A stretch of 64,000 bases of DNA. Source: Variovorax paradoxus B4 (GTDB lineage: Bacteria > Pseudomonadota > Gammaproteobacteria > Burkholderiales > Burkholderiaceae_C). The position numbers were made by a program, and so were the translations under genes. The notes beneath the pieces were generated by a model. It worked only from the letters and a program-made list of their open reading frames with translations, was not told the origin of the DNA and ran no database searches. Each line of letters opens with the position of its first letter. The stretch's first letter is position 1. Below are positions 41,937-50,886 of this stretch, piece after piece. Location: the NCBI RefSeq assembly GCF_000463015.1, contig NC_022247.1, positions 682,001-746,000 on the forward strand, read 5' to 3'.

Positions 41937-42941
41937 TCACTCGACCTTCGCCCCGGATTGCTTGACGATCCCGGCCCATTTCGAAAGCTCCGCCTTTGCG
42001 AACGCGGCGAACTCTTTGGGCGTGTTGCCGATCGGCTCGGCCCCCAGGCTGGCGAACTGCTCGCGCACCTCTGGCAGCCGAACAATGGCTGCGATTTCCC
42101 TCGACAGGTGTTCAACGACTGGGGTCGGCGTGGCCGACGGCGCCCACATCCCGTACCAGGTACTGATGCTGAAACCGGGGTATCCGCTCTCGGCGACCGT
42201 CGGCACATCCGGCAATGCCGAGGACCGCCGAGGCGTCGTCACCGCCAACGGGCGGATCGCGCCTGACTTGATGAACGGCATGCTCGAGGGAAGCGAGTCG
42301 AACATCAACTGGACCTGCCCACCCACCAGGTCCGTCAATGCGGGCGCGCTGCCCTTATACGGAACGTGCAGCATGTCGATGCCGGCTGCGATCTTGAAGG
42401 CTTCGCCGGAGAGGTGCTGGGACGTCGCATTGCCCGCCGAAGCAAAGGCGAGGGGCGTTCTGGAGGATTTGGCCAGCGCGACCAGTTCCTTCACCGACCG
42501 CGCCGGGACCTTTGGATGCACGCCGAGCACCAGCGGCACATCGGCGAGATTGCTGATGGCTGCGAAATCGGCGAGTGCGTCGTAGCGCGGCTTCGCGTAC
42601 AGGCTCGGGTTGATGACATGAATCGAGGCGTTTGCCAGCAGGGTGTAGCCGTCCGGAACTGCCTTTGCGACCGCATCGGCCCCGATCATCCCACTCGCGC
42701 CGGGCTTGTTGTCAATGATGACAGGCTGCCCCAGCCTCCCGGCCAGGCGCGTCGCGACGATGCGGGCGAGCACGTCGGTGGGCCCGCCTGGAGGGAACGG
42801 GACGACCAGGCGGATCGGCCGCGACGGGTAGTCCTGCGAATGCACACCGAACGGCAGTGCGACGAGGCCGGCGGCTGCCGATTTGAGCAGTTGCCGACGG
42901 TCCAGGCAGCGGCTGGGGCGGGCGAAGTGGTTTGCGTCCAT
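41937..42941 (-). CDS. Bug/TctC-family periplasmic solute-binding protein
   Basis: This 334-residue protein begins with a twin-arginine-type signal (CLDRRQLLKSAAAGLVALPFG), then the Bug core: YPSRPIRLVVPFPPGGPTDVLARIVA, GQPVIIDNKPGASGMIGADAVAKAVPDGYTLL and HVPYKGSAPALTDLVGGQVQLMFDSL. Bug receptors bind carboxylates for tripartite tricarboxylate (TctAB) permeases, but no TctAB is here. In betaproteobacteria such orphans are numerous and often sit beside the catabolic genes for their ligand. It lies seven bases after the CoA-transferase stop and is co-transcribed. Confidence 0.92.
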   Translation of the reverse strand: MDANHFARPSRCLDRRQLLKSAAAGLVALPFGVHSQDYPSRPIRLVVPFPPGGPTDVLARIVATRLAGRLGQPVIIDNKPGASGMIGADAVAKAVPDGYTLLANASIHVINPSLYAKPRYDALADFAAISNLADVPLVLGVHPKVPARSVKELVALAKSSRTPLAFASAGNATSQHLSGEAFKIAAGIDMLHVPYKGSAPALTDLVGGQVQLMFDSLPSSMPFIKSGAIRPLAVTTPRRSSALPDVPTVAESGYPGFSISTWYGMWAPSATPTPVVEHLSREIAAIVRLPEVREQFASLGAEPIGNTPKEFAAFAKAELSKWAGIVKQSGAKVE

Positions 42942-42948
42942 CGTGCGA

Positions 42949-44157
42949 TTAGGTGGAGGACGCGGCCTGTGCCGCGCCGGCGGATAGCAGCGCCTCTATG
43001 GCATCGTCTTCGTAGCCGATCTCGCGCAGCAATTCGCAGGTGTTCGCGCCGCGGGGCTGCGCTGGCGAGCGTCGAGGTGGATAGGCGCCCTCGAAGCGGA
43101 TCGACGACCGGATCGCCGCCGTTCGGCCTTCAGTCGGATGTTGCTCGAAACCGATCAATCCGACGGCCTCAAGGTGAGGATCATGAGGCAGCGTCTCAAG
43201 GGTGTGGCAGGGTTGCACGGCGATATCCGCAGCGCGCAAGACATCGAGCCACTCGGCCGTCGTCCGGCTCGTCAATGGTGCGCCGCGGACTTCGAACCAT
43301 TCAGCGACATGGCGTGCGCGCGCCGCCACGTTCGTGAACCTCGGGTCGTCCAGCAACTGCTGCCGGTCGGTGGCCTTGAGGAACGCGCGGACCTGCGGGT
43401 TGGTATTGATGGTGAACGAGATCCACCCATCCGCGGTCTTCACCGGCTTGTTGTGCGGACTCAGCAGTCGCAGGTCGCCGGGTGGGCCCACGGGCGGGTC
43501 GAAGCTGTGCTGTGCAAGATGCTCTTGGAGAACAAAGGTGGCCATGGTTTCGAACATCGGCACCTCGATGCTGCAGCCCGAACCGCTGGCCCTTCGCTCC
43601 ACGATGGCGGCAAGGATCGCACCCGCCGCGATCTCGCCGGCCACGTGATCGCAGATCAGCATCGGAACGTAAGCCGGCTCTCCGTCGCGCGCAAGCATCA
43701 GACCCGCCATCCCCGTCGCGGCCTGCACGACACTGTCGTACGTGGGCCGGCCCGCGTACGGACCATCGGTGCCGTAGCCGGTGATCAGGCAGTAGACCTT
43801 GTCGGGATGCTTGGCGCGCACGGTCGCCGCGTCGAGGCCCAATCGCTCGAGTGCTTGGGGGCGCATATTGGCGACGATGACGTCGGCCGACGCAATGAGC
43901 CTTTCGATGACTTGCCCGGCGCCTTCCTTCTTCAGGTCGAGGCAGATGTTGCGCTTGCCGCGGTTGAAGTGCAGGTAGGCACCTGAGTGCTGGCCCGTCG
44001 GCGACAGCCCCCCCAGTCCGCGCATCAGATCGCCTTCGGGGCTCTCGATCTTCACGATCTCGGCGCCATACTGACCCAGTCGCCAGGTGCAAACAGGGCC
44101 GACCACGACGCTGGTCAGGTCCAGGACGCGTACGCCCTTTAGGGGTTCGAAGTTCAT
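42949..44157 (-). CDS. Class III CoA-transferase (CaiB/BaiF family)
   Basis: This 402-residue protein shows the family start (GVRVLDLTSVVVGPVCTWRLGQYGAEIVKIE), the LHFNRGKRNICLDLKKEGAG segment near 80 and GPYAGRPTYDSVVQAATGMAGL near 155, in which the Asp is the catalytic residue. It would move CoA from a donor such as succinyl-CoA to a carboxylic acid. The ATG at 44157 overlaps the stop of the hydratase gene by one base (TAATG), so both enzymes are made together and probably act in sequence. Confidence 0.92.
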   Translation of the reverse strand: MNFEPLKGVRVLDLTSVVVGPVCTWRLGQYGAEIVKIESPEGDLMRGLGGLSPTGQHSGAYLHFNRGKRNICLDLKKEGAGQVIERLIASADVIVANMRPQALERLGLDAATVRAKHPDKVYCLITGYGTDGPYAGRPTYDSVVQAATGMAGLMLARDGEPAYVPMLICDHVAGEIAAGAILAAIVERRASGSGCSIEVPMFETMATFVLQEHLAQHSFDPPVGPPGDLRLLSPHNKPVKTADGWISFTINTNPQVRAFLKATDRQQLLDDPRFTNVAARARHVAEWFEVRGAPLTSRTTAEWLDVLRAADIAVQPCHTLETLPHDPHLEAVGLIGFEQHPTEGRTAAIRSSIRFEGAYPPRRSPAQPRGANTCELLREIGYEDDAIEALLSAGAAQAASST

Positions 44158-44978
44158 TAAATGTCTACCTCCATATCGACTGCGTGGGTGTTGAGGTCGT
44201 CGAAGGCCTTCAGGTGCCATGCGCTGCCGTCTCGATCGGCTGCCAGGGTCACCGTCCGCCCACAGTACAAAGGGGCCAGGTGGCGAACTCGGATTGCTGA
44301 AGGAACGACGAGGAGATCCTTGCGGAGAAACTCGGTCAGCAGGAGCGTGGCAAGGCCGCCGTTGACCACAAGATCGGGGAAGCCCTCCACATCCCGGGCA
44401 TGCGCCCGATCGATATGAATCTTGTGGGAGTTGAAGCCGAGGGCGGAGTACTGGAAGAGCAGGGTTTCATCGGCCACGGCGGTTGTGATTCGCTCGGCCG
44501 ACACAGGCGGCAGCCTGTCGACCTTGCCGGGCGACAGCTTCGAGGCCGGCAACAAGAGGTAGGTCTGGGTTTCGCTGACGGCAGGATTCGCGTGGCCATC
44601 GAGATTCAGCTCGTGACCAATGGTCACGATGGCCATGGACCCAGATGTCGTCTCCTTCTGTCGGAGACTTCTCACCGAACTTGTTCTCTTCAAGCTCGCG
44701 CCGATCGGGATGTCGCTATGAAAGGCGACCGTGCGTGCCCCCAGCATCAATCGCGGGAGGCCGAGGTCAGGCATCGGGACGCCGAGTCCGGGGAAGCCAT
44801 CGACACGCAGGGCAGACCTTCTTGTGTCCGCCCCGAGCAGGATGAAGTGCCAACCCCGTGGTAGCGGGGCGCCTTCACGGAAGTCATCCGGATCGAGATC
44901 CAGCATCGCAGCCACGCGACGTACCGTGGCCACGTTGCAGCACTCTTCGCGTGTGATTGCATCTCCAAGTTCAGTCAA
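44157..44978 (-). CDS. MaoC/HTD2-like acyl-CoA hydratase (mesaconyl-CoA hydratase type)
   Basis: This 273-residue protein has two hot-dog halves. The first carries GWHFILLGADTRRSALRVDGFPG and FHSDIPIGASLKRTSSV; the second FQYSALGFNSHKIHIDRAHAR, in which the Asn/His/Asp pattern is the hydratase 2 active site, and DLVVNGGLATLLLTEF. This is the HTD2/FAS1-like dehydratase layout of mesaconyl-C4-CoA hydratases and related enzymes. Translation starts at TTG 44978 behind GGGGACAACC, with no ATG near. With the coupled CoA-transferase it suggests activation and hydration of an unsaturated dicarboxylate. Confidence 0.85.
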   Translation of the reverse strand: MTELGDAITREECCNVATVRRVAAMLDLDPDDFREGAPLPRGWHFILLGADTRRSALRVDGFPGLGVPMPDLGLPRLMLGARTVAFHSDIPIGASLKRTSSVRSLRQKETTSGSMAIVTIGHELNLDGHANPAVSETQTYLLLPASKLSPGKVDRLPPVSAERITTAVADETLLFQYSALGFNSHKIHIDRAHARDVEGFPDLVVNGGLATLLLTEFLRKDLLVVPSAIRVRHLAPLYCGRTVTLAADRDGSAWHLKAFDDLNTHAVDMEVDI

Positions 44979-45322
44979 GGTTGTCCCCGTTTTTCACGCC
45001 TACAGATGACGACGTTGCCGATGCGTGATTTCGACGTGCAACGATTCGTATATGCAATTAACTATGCACCTGTGAAGTGTAGTCGTCGACAAGCCAGGGA
45101 GAAATGGGTGCGATCTCGACTTAGGTGTTTTCACCTATGCATGATTGACTTCACCCATGAATTTAAATATCGTTGCGCCGTGCTTCGACTGTCGGGCACG
45201 AACGACCGTTTCGCTAAGGCGCGAACTGCGTGAACACCGTGACATTTGCGGCGACGTTCCAAGTGACTGCCAAGACACCGCCGCGCGTGGCGCATCCCTT
45301 CGACTTCTCAAAAGGACCACAC
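44979..45322. promoter_or_regulatory. Divergent control region of the CoA-transferase and VOC/TRAP operons
   Basis: The gap is AT-richer than its neighbours. TAGGTG-TTTT-CACCTA at 45122-45137 is a perfect 6+6 palindrome, and TTCACCTATG (45130) recurs as TTCACCCATG (45150) 20 bases later. A promoter for the plus operon may be TTGACT (45145-45150), 17 bases, TATCGT (45168-45173), which overlaps the repeats, so a bound regulator could block it. The IclR protein at 40892 is the candidate regulator. Confidence 0.4.
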
Positions 45323-45751
45323 ATGAACTTCAAGTTCCATCACATGAATCTGTGCACTGACAGCCTGCCCAGGCTCACCAAGTTCTATCAAACGCTGTTC
45401 GACCTCGGAACGATCAAGGATGAAGAACACACGGTCGTCAGCGGCCAATCCCCGAGCCGCCCCTACACCGGCAAGGTCGACTTTCTGAGCGACGGCGCGA
45501 TCGAGTTTCACTGGGCAGAGCGCGACCTCGATACAGGCTTCAAGATGAAGCAGTTCGTCAATCCGATGGCTCATGGTCACTTCTGCTTCCGGACCGACGA
45601 CATCAAGGGCTTCATGCGCAGGTGCGACGAACTGGGGATCCGCTATTCGGACTACGGCACTTGGGCGATCCCGGGTTGGTACCAGGTCTTCCTGCAGGAC
45701 CCGGACGGCAATGTCATCGAGGTGCACCAGCCGGGCGTGTTCGGCAAGTGA
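45323..45751 (+). CDS. VOC-family (glyoxalase/bleomycin-resistance fold) protein
   Basis: This 142-residue protein contains one VOC module pair: FKFHHMNLCTDSLPRLTKFYQTLFDLG at the start with a metal-ligand His, HGHFCFRTDDIKGFMRRCDELGI near 90 and WYQVFLQDPDGNVIEVHQPG near 120 with the terminal Glu ligand. Metal-dependent isomerase, epimerase or dioxygenase activity is possible. It is first in the operon with an SDR and a TRAP transporter. AAAGGACC precedes the ATG at 45323. Catabolic role inferred from context. Confidence 0.85.
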   Translation: MNFKFHHMNLCTDSLPRLTKFYQTLFDLGTIKDEEHTVVSGQSPSRPYTGKVDFLSDGAIEFHWAERDLDTGFKMKQFVNPMAHGHFCFRTDDIKGFMRRCDELGIRYSDYGTWAIPGWYQVFLQDPDGNVIEVHQPGVFGK

Positions 45752-45756
45752 ACTCC

Positions 45757-46527
45757 ATGCTGCTGAAAGACAAAGTCTGCATCGTGGCTGGCGCCGCGTC
45801 GACATGCGGTATCGGCTACGCAACCGCGGAACTGTTTGTTGAACATGGAGCGAAAGTTGTCATCGTCGACGTGGCGATTGACGAACGCTCAGGTGCGGCT
45901 CTCGAGGCGTCGATCCGCCAAGCGACACGCTCCGATGCCGAAGTGCTCGCCGTTCGATGTGACATAGCGAACGCCGCAGACTGCGACCAAATGGTCAGCG
46001 CGGCGATCAAGCGCTTTGGAACCGTCGATTGCCTCGTCAACAGCGCCGGAATCGTCAGGGCGAAGCCCCTCGTGGAGATCAGCGAGCAGGAGTATGACCT
46101 CGTGGTCGACGTGAACCTCAAGGGCGCATTCAACCTTTGCAAGAGCGTGCTTAACTTCTTCTTGCAAAAACAGAATGGGGTGATCGTCAATGTCGCGTCA
46201 GCGGCTGCGCAGCGAGGAGGTGGTCTCGTGGGCGGCGCGCACTATGCAGCAGCCAAGGGTGGCGTGATCAGCCTTACCCGAACCATCGCACGCGAATATG
46301 GGGCGCAAGGCATTCGCGCCAATGTGATCTGCCCCGCGATGATCGAGACGACCATGTTGGACGGCCTCTCGGACGAGAGGCTGCTGGGCATCATCGATGG
46401 CATTCCGCTGCGACGTACCGGGACGACCAGAGAGGCGGCCGGCGTCTGCCTTTTCCTGGCCTCCGATCTCTCTGCCTACGTCACGGGGGCCACGCTGGAC
46501 GTCAATGGCGGAAGCCATATCCACTAG
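45757..46527 (+). CDS. Short-chain dehydrogenase/reductase
   Basis: This 256-residue classical SDR has the cofactor motif VAGAASTCGIGYATA near residue 10, NSAGIV near 93, catalytic serine in VIVNVASAAAQ near 145 and YAAAKGG near 162 for the Tyr/Lys pair. The acidic residue after the second strand (VIVDVAIDER) favours NAD. It oxidises a hydroxyl group or reduces a keto group, probably of the compound imported by the neighbouring TRAP system. It starts six bases after the VOC gene. Confidence 0.92.
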   Translation: MLLKDKVCIVAGAASTCGIGYATAELFVEHGAKVVIVDVAIDERSGAALEASIRQATRSDAEVLAVRCDIANAADCDQMVSAAIKRFGTVDCLVNSAGIVRAKPLVEISEQEYDLVVDVNLKGAFNLCKSVLNFFLQKQNGVIVNVASAAAQRGGGLVGGAHYAAAKGGVISLTRTIAREYGAQGIRANVICPAMIETTMLDGLSDERLLGIIDGIPLRRTGTTREAAGVCLFLASDLSAYVTGATLDVNGGSHIH

Positions 46528-46613
46528 GGGCGAGAAGCCCACCGTTTCCACCATGCGCGCGAGCCGCGCTTCTCAACCCATCGGCCGCAAATGGCCAGAC
46601 TAGGAGACAAAAA

Positions 46614-47624
46614 ATGATGCAACGTCGTACTGCCCTCAAGACGCTGGCCAGCGCTGCCGTCGCGACCTCAATGCCAGGCTTGGCGTTCGCGCAAGGCAAC
46701 AAGATCTCGATGAAGCTGGGCATCTCGCTCGCGCAATCGCATCCCACCGTCGTGGGCTTGCAAGCCGCCTGCGCGGAGATCCTGAAGGAGTCCAATGGCC
46801 AGTTGGCCATCGAGGTGTTCCCTAACAGCCAACTCGGCAGCGACACGGACATGATCTCTCAGGTTCGCTCGGGTGCCATCGAGATGATGGCGACGGCAAG
46901 CGGTGTCTTCGCGACTCTGATTCCCAGTGCAGCAGTAGCCGTGACGCCGTTCGTGTTCCCCGACCTGGAGTCCGCTTTCCGCGCCATGGACGGTGACCTG
47001 GGCGCCCACATCCGCGCCGGCTTCACGAAAGTCAACCTGGTGCCGCTGGGCAAGGCATGGGATCACGGGTTCCGTCATGTCACGATGAGCACCAAGCCCG
47101 TCAAGACGGTGCAGGACCTGCAGGGCGTGAAGCTCCGCGTACCTGCGACGCCGGTGCTCCAGCAGACTTTCAAGGCGCTCGGGGCGTCTCCCACGACCAT
47201 CGGCATCGGCGAGGCCTATACGGCGCTGCAAACCAAGGTCGTGGACGGCCAGGAGAATGGGCTCGCCATCATCGAGGCCCAGCGCTTCTATGAAGTCCAG
47301 AAGTACTGCTCGCTCACAGGACATGCGTGGGAGTGCTTCTGGATCGCTGCCAACCCGCGTACCTGGAGCGTGGTGCCCGAGAACCTGCGTCAGATTGCTG
47401 CCCGCGCCTTCGAAGCGCACGCCGTGAAGACGCGCGCCGCCATGGCCAGCCTCAATACCTCGCTCCAGGAAAGCCTGAGCAAGCGCGGATTGGTGTTCAA
47501 CAATGTCGATCCCAAACCGTTCCGCGAAGCGCTGCAGAAGGCCGGGGCTTACAAGGAATGGAAGAGCAAGTTCGGCGATGAAACCTGGGCCTTGCTCGAG
47601 AAGTACGCAGGCAAGCTGGCCTGA
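46614..47624 (+). CDS. TRAP transporter substrate-binding protein (DctP type)
   Basis: This 336-residue protein has a signal peptide (RRTALKTLASAAVATSMPGLAFA) and the DctP fold: FPNSQLGSDTDMISQVRSGAIEM near 65, GLKVPATPVL-type segment LQGVKLRVPATPVLQQTFKALGASPTTIG near 165 and ALQTKVVDGQENGLAIIEAQRFYEVQKY near 205, with the conserved Arg that binds a carboxylate in KLRVP. It delivers an organic acid to the membrane subunit encoded next. AGGAGACAAAAA precedes the ATG. Confidence 0.93.
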   Translation: MMQRRTALKTLASAAVATSMPGLAFAQGNKISMKLGISLAQSHPTVVGLQAACAEILKESNGQLAIEVFPNSQLGSDTDMISQVRSGAIEMMATASGVFATLIPSAAVAVTPFVFPDLESAFRAMDGDLGAHIRAGFTKVNLVPLGKAWDHGFRHVTMSTKPVKTVQDLQGVKLRVPATPVLQQTFKALGASPTTIGIGEAYTALQTKVVDGQENGLAIIEAQRFYEVQKYCSLTGHAWECFWIAANPRTWSVVPENLRQIAARAFEAHAVKTRAAMASLNTSLQESLSKRGLVFNNVDPKPFREALQKAGAYKEWKSKFGDETWALLEKYAGKLA

Positions 47625-47640
47625 GCAGGAAGGAAGAGAC

Positions 47641-49521
47641 ATGACTCACGCAAGCCAAGCAGGCGCCATGCCTATGCTGGAGGACGGGATGTTTCCCGCA
47701 GAGGGCGAGAGCCGACCGAAATCCGGCTGGATCATCCCACTCGAGGTCGTCGCCGCCCTCCTGATCGCAGGCATCGTTCTGCTCCTGTTCGGCGGAGTCG
47801 TGTCCCGGTACGTCTTCTCCCAGCCCATCGACTGGATCGACGAGACCGTGTCGATGGCATTCATCTGGGTCGGGATGATCGGTGCGGCCATCGCGATGCA
47901 CAGAAACGAGCATCTCCGATTGGCGACATTCGTGGACAGGCTGTCGCCGAGAACCCGTGAATTCGTGAATGCAGTCGCGCTTGTGTGCGTTGCCGCGTTC
48001 CTGATCGCGCTTATTCCGCCTGCGATCGAGCACGCGAAGCAGGAATGGGTGATCGAGATGCAGACCCTGCACATCCCGAACACCTTCCGCGTCGGCGCCA
48101 TCGCGGTCGGCGCCCTGCTCATGCTCGCCGTGGTCCTGCTGCACGTGGCTCGCACGGTTCCCAAGGCCCAGTTGGCAGGGGCCGCTGTCATGGTCGGCGG
48201 CGCCGCCCTAGCGTTCTACCTTTTGTCGCCGTTCATCGCCCAGTTCAAGGTGGGAAGCCTGGTCCTGTTCCTGGTCGGCGTCGTGGCACTGCTGCTGGCC
48301 GCAGGGACACCGATCGCCTTCTGTTTCGGGATTGGCGTCATGGGGTACCTCGCGTTCGGGACCGCGGTCCCGATCGGTGTAATCGTCGGCCGGATGGACG
48401 AAGGCATGTCAAATCTCGTTCTCGTCTCGGTTCCCGTTTTCGTGCTGCTGGGGTGCATCCTGGACGCGACTGGCATGGGGAAGGCCATCATCGACATCCT
48501 CGCGGCCCTCATCGGACACATCAAGGCGGGCATGTCCTATGTGCTGCTGGGGTCGCTCTTCATCGTGTCCGGCATCTCGGGCTCTAAGGTCTCCGACATG
48601 GCGACAGTCGCTCCGGCGCTGTTCCCCGAAATGACGCGGCGCGGGAACAAGCGACCCGAGATGGTGGCGCTTCTGGGAACGGGGGCGGCAATGGCGGACA
48701 CCGTGCCGCCGAGCATCGTGCTGATCGTTCTCGGGTCGGTGGCCGGCGTATCCATCGCCGGTCTGTTCCAGAGCGGGTTCGTGATTGCGATGGTGCTGCT
48801 GCTGACGCTAGTGGCCGTTGCGCGCTGGAAGGCCAGGAAAGAGCAGACCGATGGCACGAAGCGACCGGCGTGGAACAAGATCGGACGCCTGGCACTGATC
48901 GCCGCTCCGGCGCTTGCACTTCCCTTCCTGATTCGCAGCGCAGTGGGCGAGGGCGTGGCGACGGCAACCGAGGTGTCCACCATCGCCGTGATCTACGCGC
49001 TGATCGTCGGACATGTGCTCTATGGTGGCCTTCGTTTCGGAAGGCTCTACGGAATGCTGGTCGAAACGGCCGCGTTGAGCGGAGCGATTCTGATGATCCT
49101 GGGCACAGCGTCAGCGATGGCGTGGGGCATTACCCAAAGCGGCGTGGTGCAGGTGATGTCGCAGTTCCTGACGACGATGCCCGGCGGTGCGTTCGCCTTC
49201 ATGGCCGCCTCCATCGTGATCTTCGTGGTGCTCGGATGTCTGCTGGAAGGGCTGCCAGCGGTCCTGCTGCTTGCGCCGATCATGTTTCCCATCGCGAAAA
49301 AGCTCGGGATCCACGACATCCAATACGCCATGGTCATCGTCTCCTCGATGAACATCGGCCTGATGTTGCCGCCCGTCGGCGTGGGCTTCTACGTGGCCTG
49401 CCGGATCGGGGAAGGCCGGCCGGAGGAGGTCATGCGGGCCATCTGGCCCTACATGGCGGCCCTGCTCGTCGGCGTGATCGTGATCGCGACCGTCCCGGCG
49501 CTTTCGACCATTGCCCTGTAG
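47641..49521 (+). CDS. Fused TRAP transporter membrane protein (DctQ-DctM)
   Basis: This 626-residue protein joins both membrane subunits: residues about 30-190 are the four-helix DctQ part (VLLLFGGVVSRYVFSQPIDWIDETVSMAFIWVGMIGAA) and about 195-626 the DctM part with many helices (LVSVPVFVLLGCILDATGMG, GSLFIVSGISGSKVSDMATVAPALFPEM, GTGAAMADTVPPSIVLIVLGS, MNIGLMLPPVGVGFYVACRIG). It drives sodium-dependent uptake of the substrate bound by the preceding DctP. AGGAAGGAAGAG lies before ATG 47641, sixteen bases after the DctP stop. Confidence 0.93.
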   Translation: MTHASQAGAMPMLEDGMFPAEGESRPKSGWIIPLEVVAALLIAGIVLLLFGGVVSRYVFSQPIDWIDETVSMAFIWVGMIGAAIAMHRNEHLRLATFVDRLSPRTREFVNAVALVCVAAFLIALIPPAIEHAKQEWVIEMQTLHIPNTFRVGAIAVGALLMLAVVLLHVARTVPKAQLAGAAVMVGGAALAFYLLSPFIAQFKVGSLVLFLVGVVALLLAAGTPIAFCFGIGVMGYLAFGTAVPIGVIVGRMDEGMSNLVLVSVPVFVLLGCILDATGMGKAIIDILAALIGHIKAGMSYVLLGSLFIVSGISGSKVSDMATVAPALFPEMTRRGNKRPEMVALLGTGAAMADTVPPSIVLIVLGSVAGVSIAGLFQSGFVIAMVLLLTLVAVARWKARKEQTDGTKRPAWNKIGRLALIAAPALALPFLIRSAVGEGVATATEVSTIAVIYALIVGHVLYGGLRFGRLYGMLVETAALSGAILMILGTASAMAWGITQSGVVQVMSQFLTTMPGGAFAFMAASIVIFVVLGCLLEGLPAVLLLAPIMFPIAKKLGIHDIQYAMVIVSSMNIGLMLPPVGVGFYVACRIGEGRPEEVMRAIWPYMAALLVGVIVIATVPALSTIAL

Positions 49522-49537
49522 CGCGAGGACCTCCACG

Positions 49538-50437
49538 ATGAAAGTGTTCATGACCGGCGCCGCCGGCTATATCGGGGGCAGCATCGCCGCGCGACTGGTC
49601 GCCGACGGCCATGTTGTTCGGGGGCTGGTGCGCGACGGCGCAAAGGCCGACCTTCTCCGCACGCGAGGCGTCGAGCCCGTTCCCGGCAGCCTGGACGACA
49701 GCGAAGTCCTGGCCCGCGAGGCACGCGACGCGGATGGCGTCGTAAACACCGCCAACGCGGATCATTTGCCTTCGCTGGAGGTGATGCTCGCAGCGCTGGA
49801 AGGATCCGGCAAGCCGCTTCTGCACACCAGCGGCTCGAGCGTCATCGGCGACGATGCCCGCGGCAACCGCCCCTCGGACACCGTCTTCGATGAAGACACG
49901 CCGTTCGTGGTCGAACCCGGCAAGCGCGCCCGGCACGCGCTCAACGAGGCCGTGCTGGCCGCCGCAAGGCGCGGTGTGCGCACGGTCGTGATCTGTCCGA
50001 CCTTGATCTACGGTGCGGGCAGAGGATTGAACCCGCACAGCATTCAGATCCCATTCCTTGTGGAGCAGGCGCGAGCACAAGGTGTGGTGCGAGTCGTGGG
50101 CCACGGCCTCAACCGCTGGTCCACGGTGCACATCGACGACCTGACGGACCTGTACGCGCTTGCGCTGGACAAGGCGCCGGCCGGCTCCTTCTACTTCGCC
50201 GAGAACGGAGAAGCCTCGTTCGCAGCCATCGGCGAGGCTATCGCCGCTCGCCTTGGGACAACCGGTGTCGAGCCGCTCCCGGCAGAGGAAGCGGCAAGGC
50301 TGTGGGGGCCGGGCCGCGCGTACTACACCTATGGAAGCAACAGCCGCGTCTTCGCAAGGCGAGCGCGGCGCGAATTGGGATGGACGCCTCGCCATGATTC
50401 CGCGCTGGCGTGGATCCGCAACGAGATGCCCATCTGA
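49538..50437 (+). CDS. NAD-dependent epimerase/dehydratase-like protein (extended SDR)
   Basis: This 299-residue protein has MTGAAGYIGGSIAARLVADGH at the start (Gly motif of extended SDRs), HTSGSSVIGD near 103 and VICPTLIYGAGRGLNPHSIQIPF near 152. Where the family has Tyr-x3-Lys, this protein has RARHALNEAVL near 133, so the usual catalytic pair is missing; related atypical SDRs with an Arg/Glu in this place are known. It follows the TRAP genes by 16 bases and is probably co-transcribed. The reaction is uncertain. Confidence 0.85.
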   Translation: MKVFMTGAAGYIGGSIAARLVADGHVVRGLVRDGAKADLLRTRGVEPVPGSLDDSEVLAREARDADGVVNTANADHLPSLEVMLAALEGSGKPLLHTSGSSVIGDDARGNRPSDTVFDEDTPFVVEPGKRARHALNEAVLAAARRGVRTVVICPTLIYGAGRGLNPHSIQIPFLVEQARAQGVVRVVGHGLNRWSTVHIDDLTDLYALALDKAPAGSFYFAENGEASFAAIGEAIAARLGTTGVEPLPAEEAARLWGPGRAYYTYGSNSRVFARRARRELGWTPRHDSALAWIRNEMPI

Positions 50438-50450
50438 GGAAAGACGAACG

Positions 50451-50756
50451 ATGATCCTGGAACTTGCCGACATTCGCGTCCATTCCGGCCAGCAGGCCGA
50501 GTTTGAACAGGCCGCGCGCCATGGCCTCGAAACGGTTCTTTCGAAGGCGGATGGCTTTCGCAAATACGAGGTACGCCGAAGCGTCGAAACTCCCGAACGA
50601 TTCGTACTGCTGATTCACTGGGACACTCTGGAAGACCACACAATCGGGTTTCGCGCGTCGCCGGCATATGCGCAATGGCGGGCTATCGTCGGCCCCTTCT
50701 TCGCGCAACCTCCCTTCGTCGAGCATTTCGAGTTCTGCGCCTCGCTTTCGGCATGA
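50451..50756 (+). CDS. Antibiotic biosynthesis monooxygenase (ABM)-domain protein
   Basis: This 101-residue dimeric ferredoxin-like protein matches the ABM family: ILELADIRVHSGQQAEFEQAARHGLETVLSKADGF then KYEVRRSVETPERFVLLIHWDTLEDHTIGFRASPAYAQW. Cofactor-free monooxygenases of this kind act on quinols or polyphenols, though many small members have no known substrate. Last gene of the plus-strand operon, 13 bases after the epimerase-like gene. Confidence 0.85.
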   Translation: MILELADIRVHSGQQAEFEQAARHGLETVLSKADGFRKYEVRRSVETPERFVLLIHWDTLEDHTIGFRASPAYAQWRAIVGPFFAQPPFVEHFEFCASLSA

Positions 50757-50886
50757 TGCCCCGGACCTCCTTCTTCGAAGGGCGGGAGTAGGGCCCCGCG
50801 CGAAGAGGCTGCCCAAGGTCTTTCTGTCGCGCCTCTCGGAGTGATGGACGGGAGCTACGTCGCGAAGAGCACGCGCTATTTGTCGC

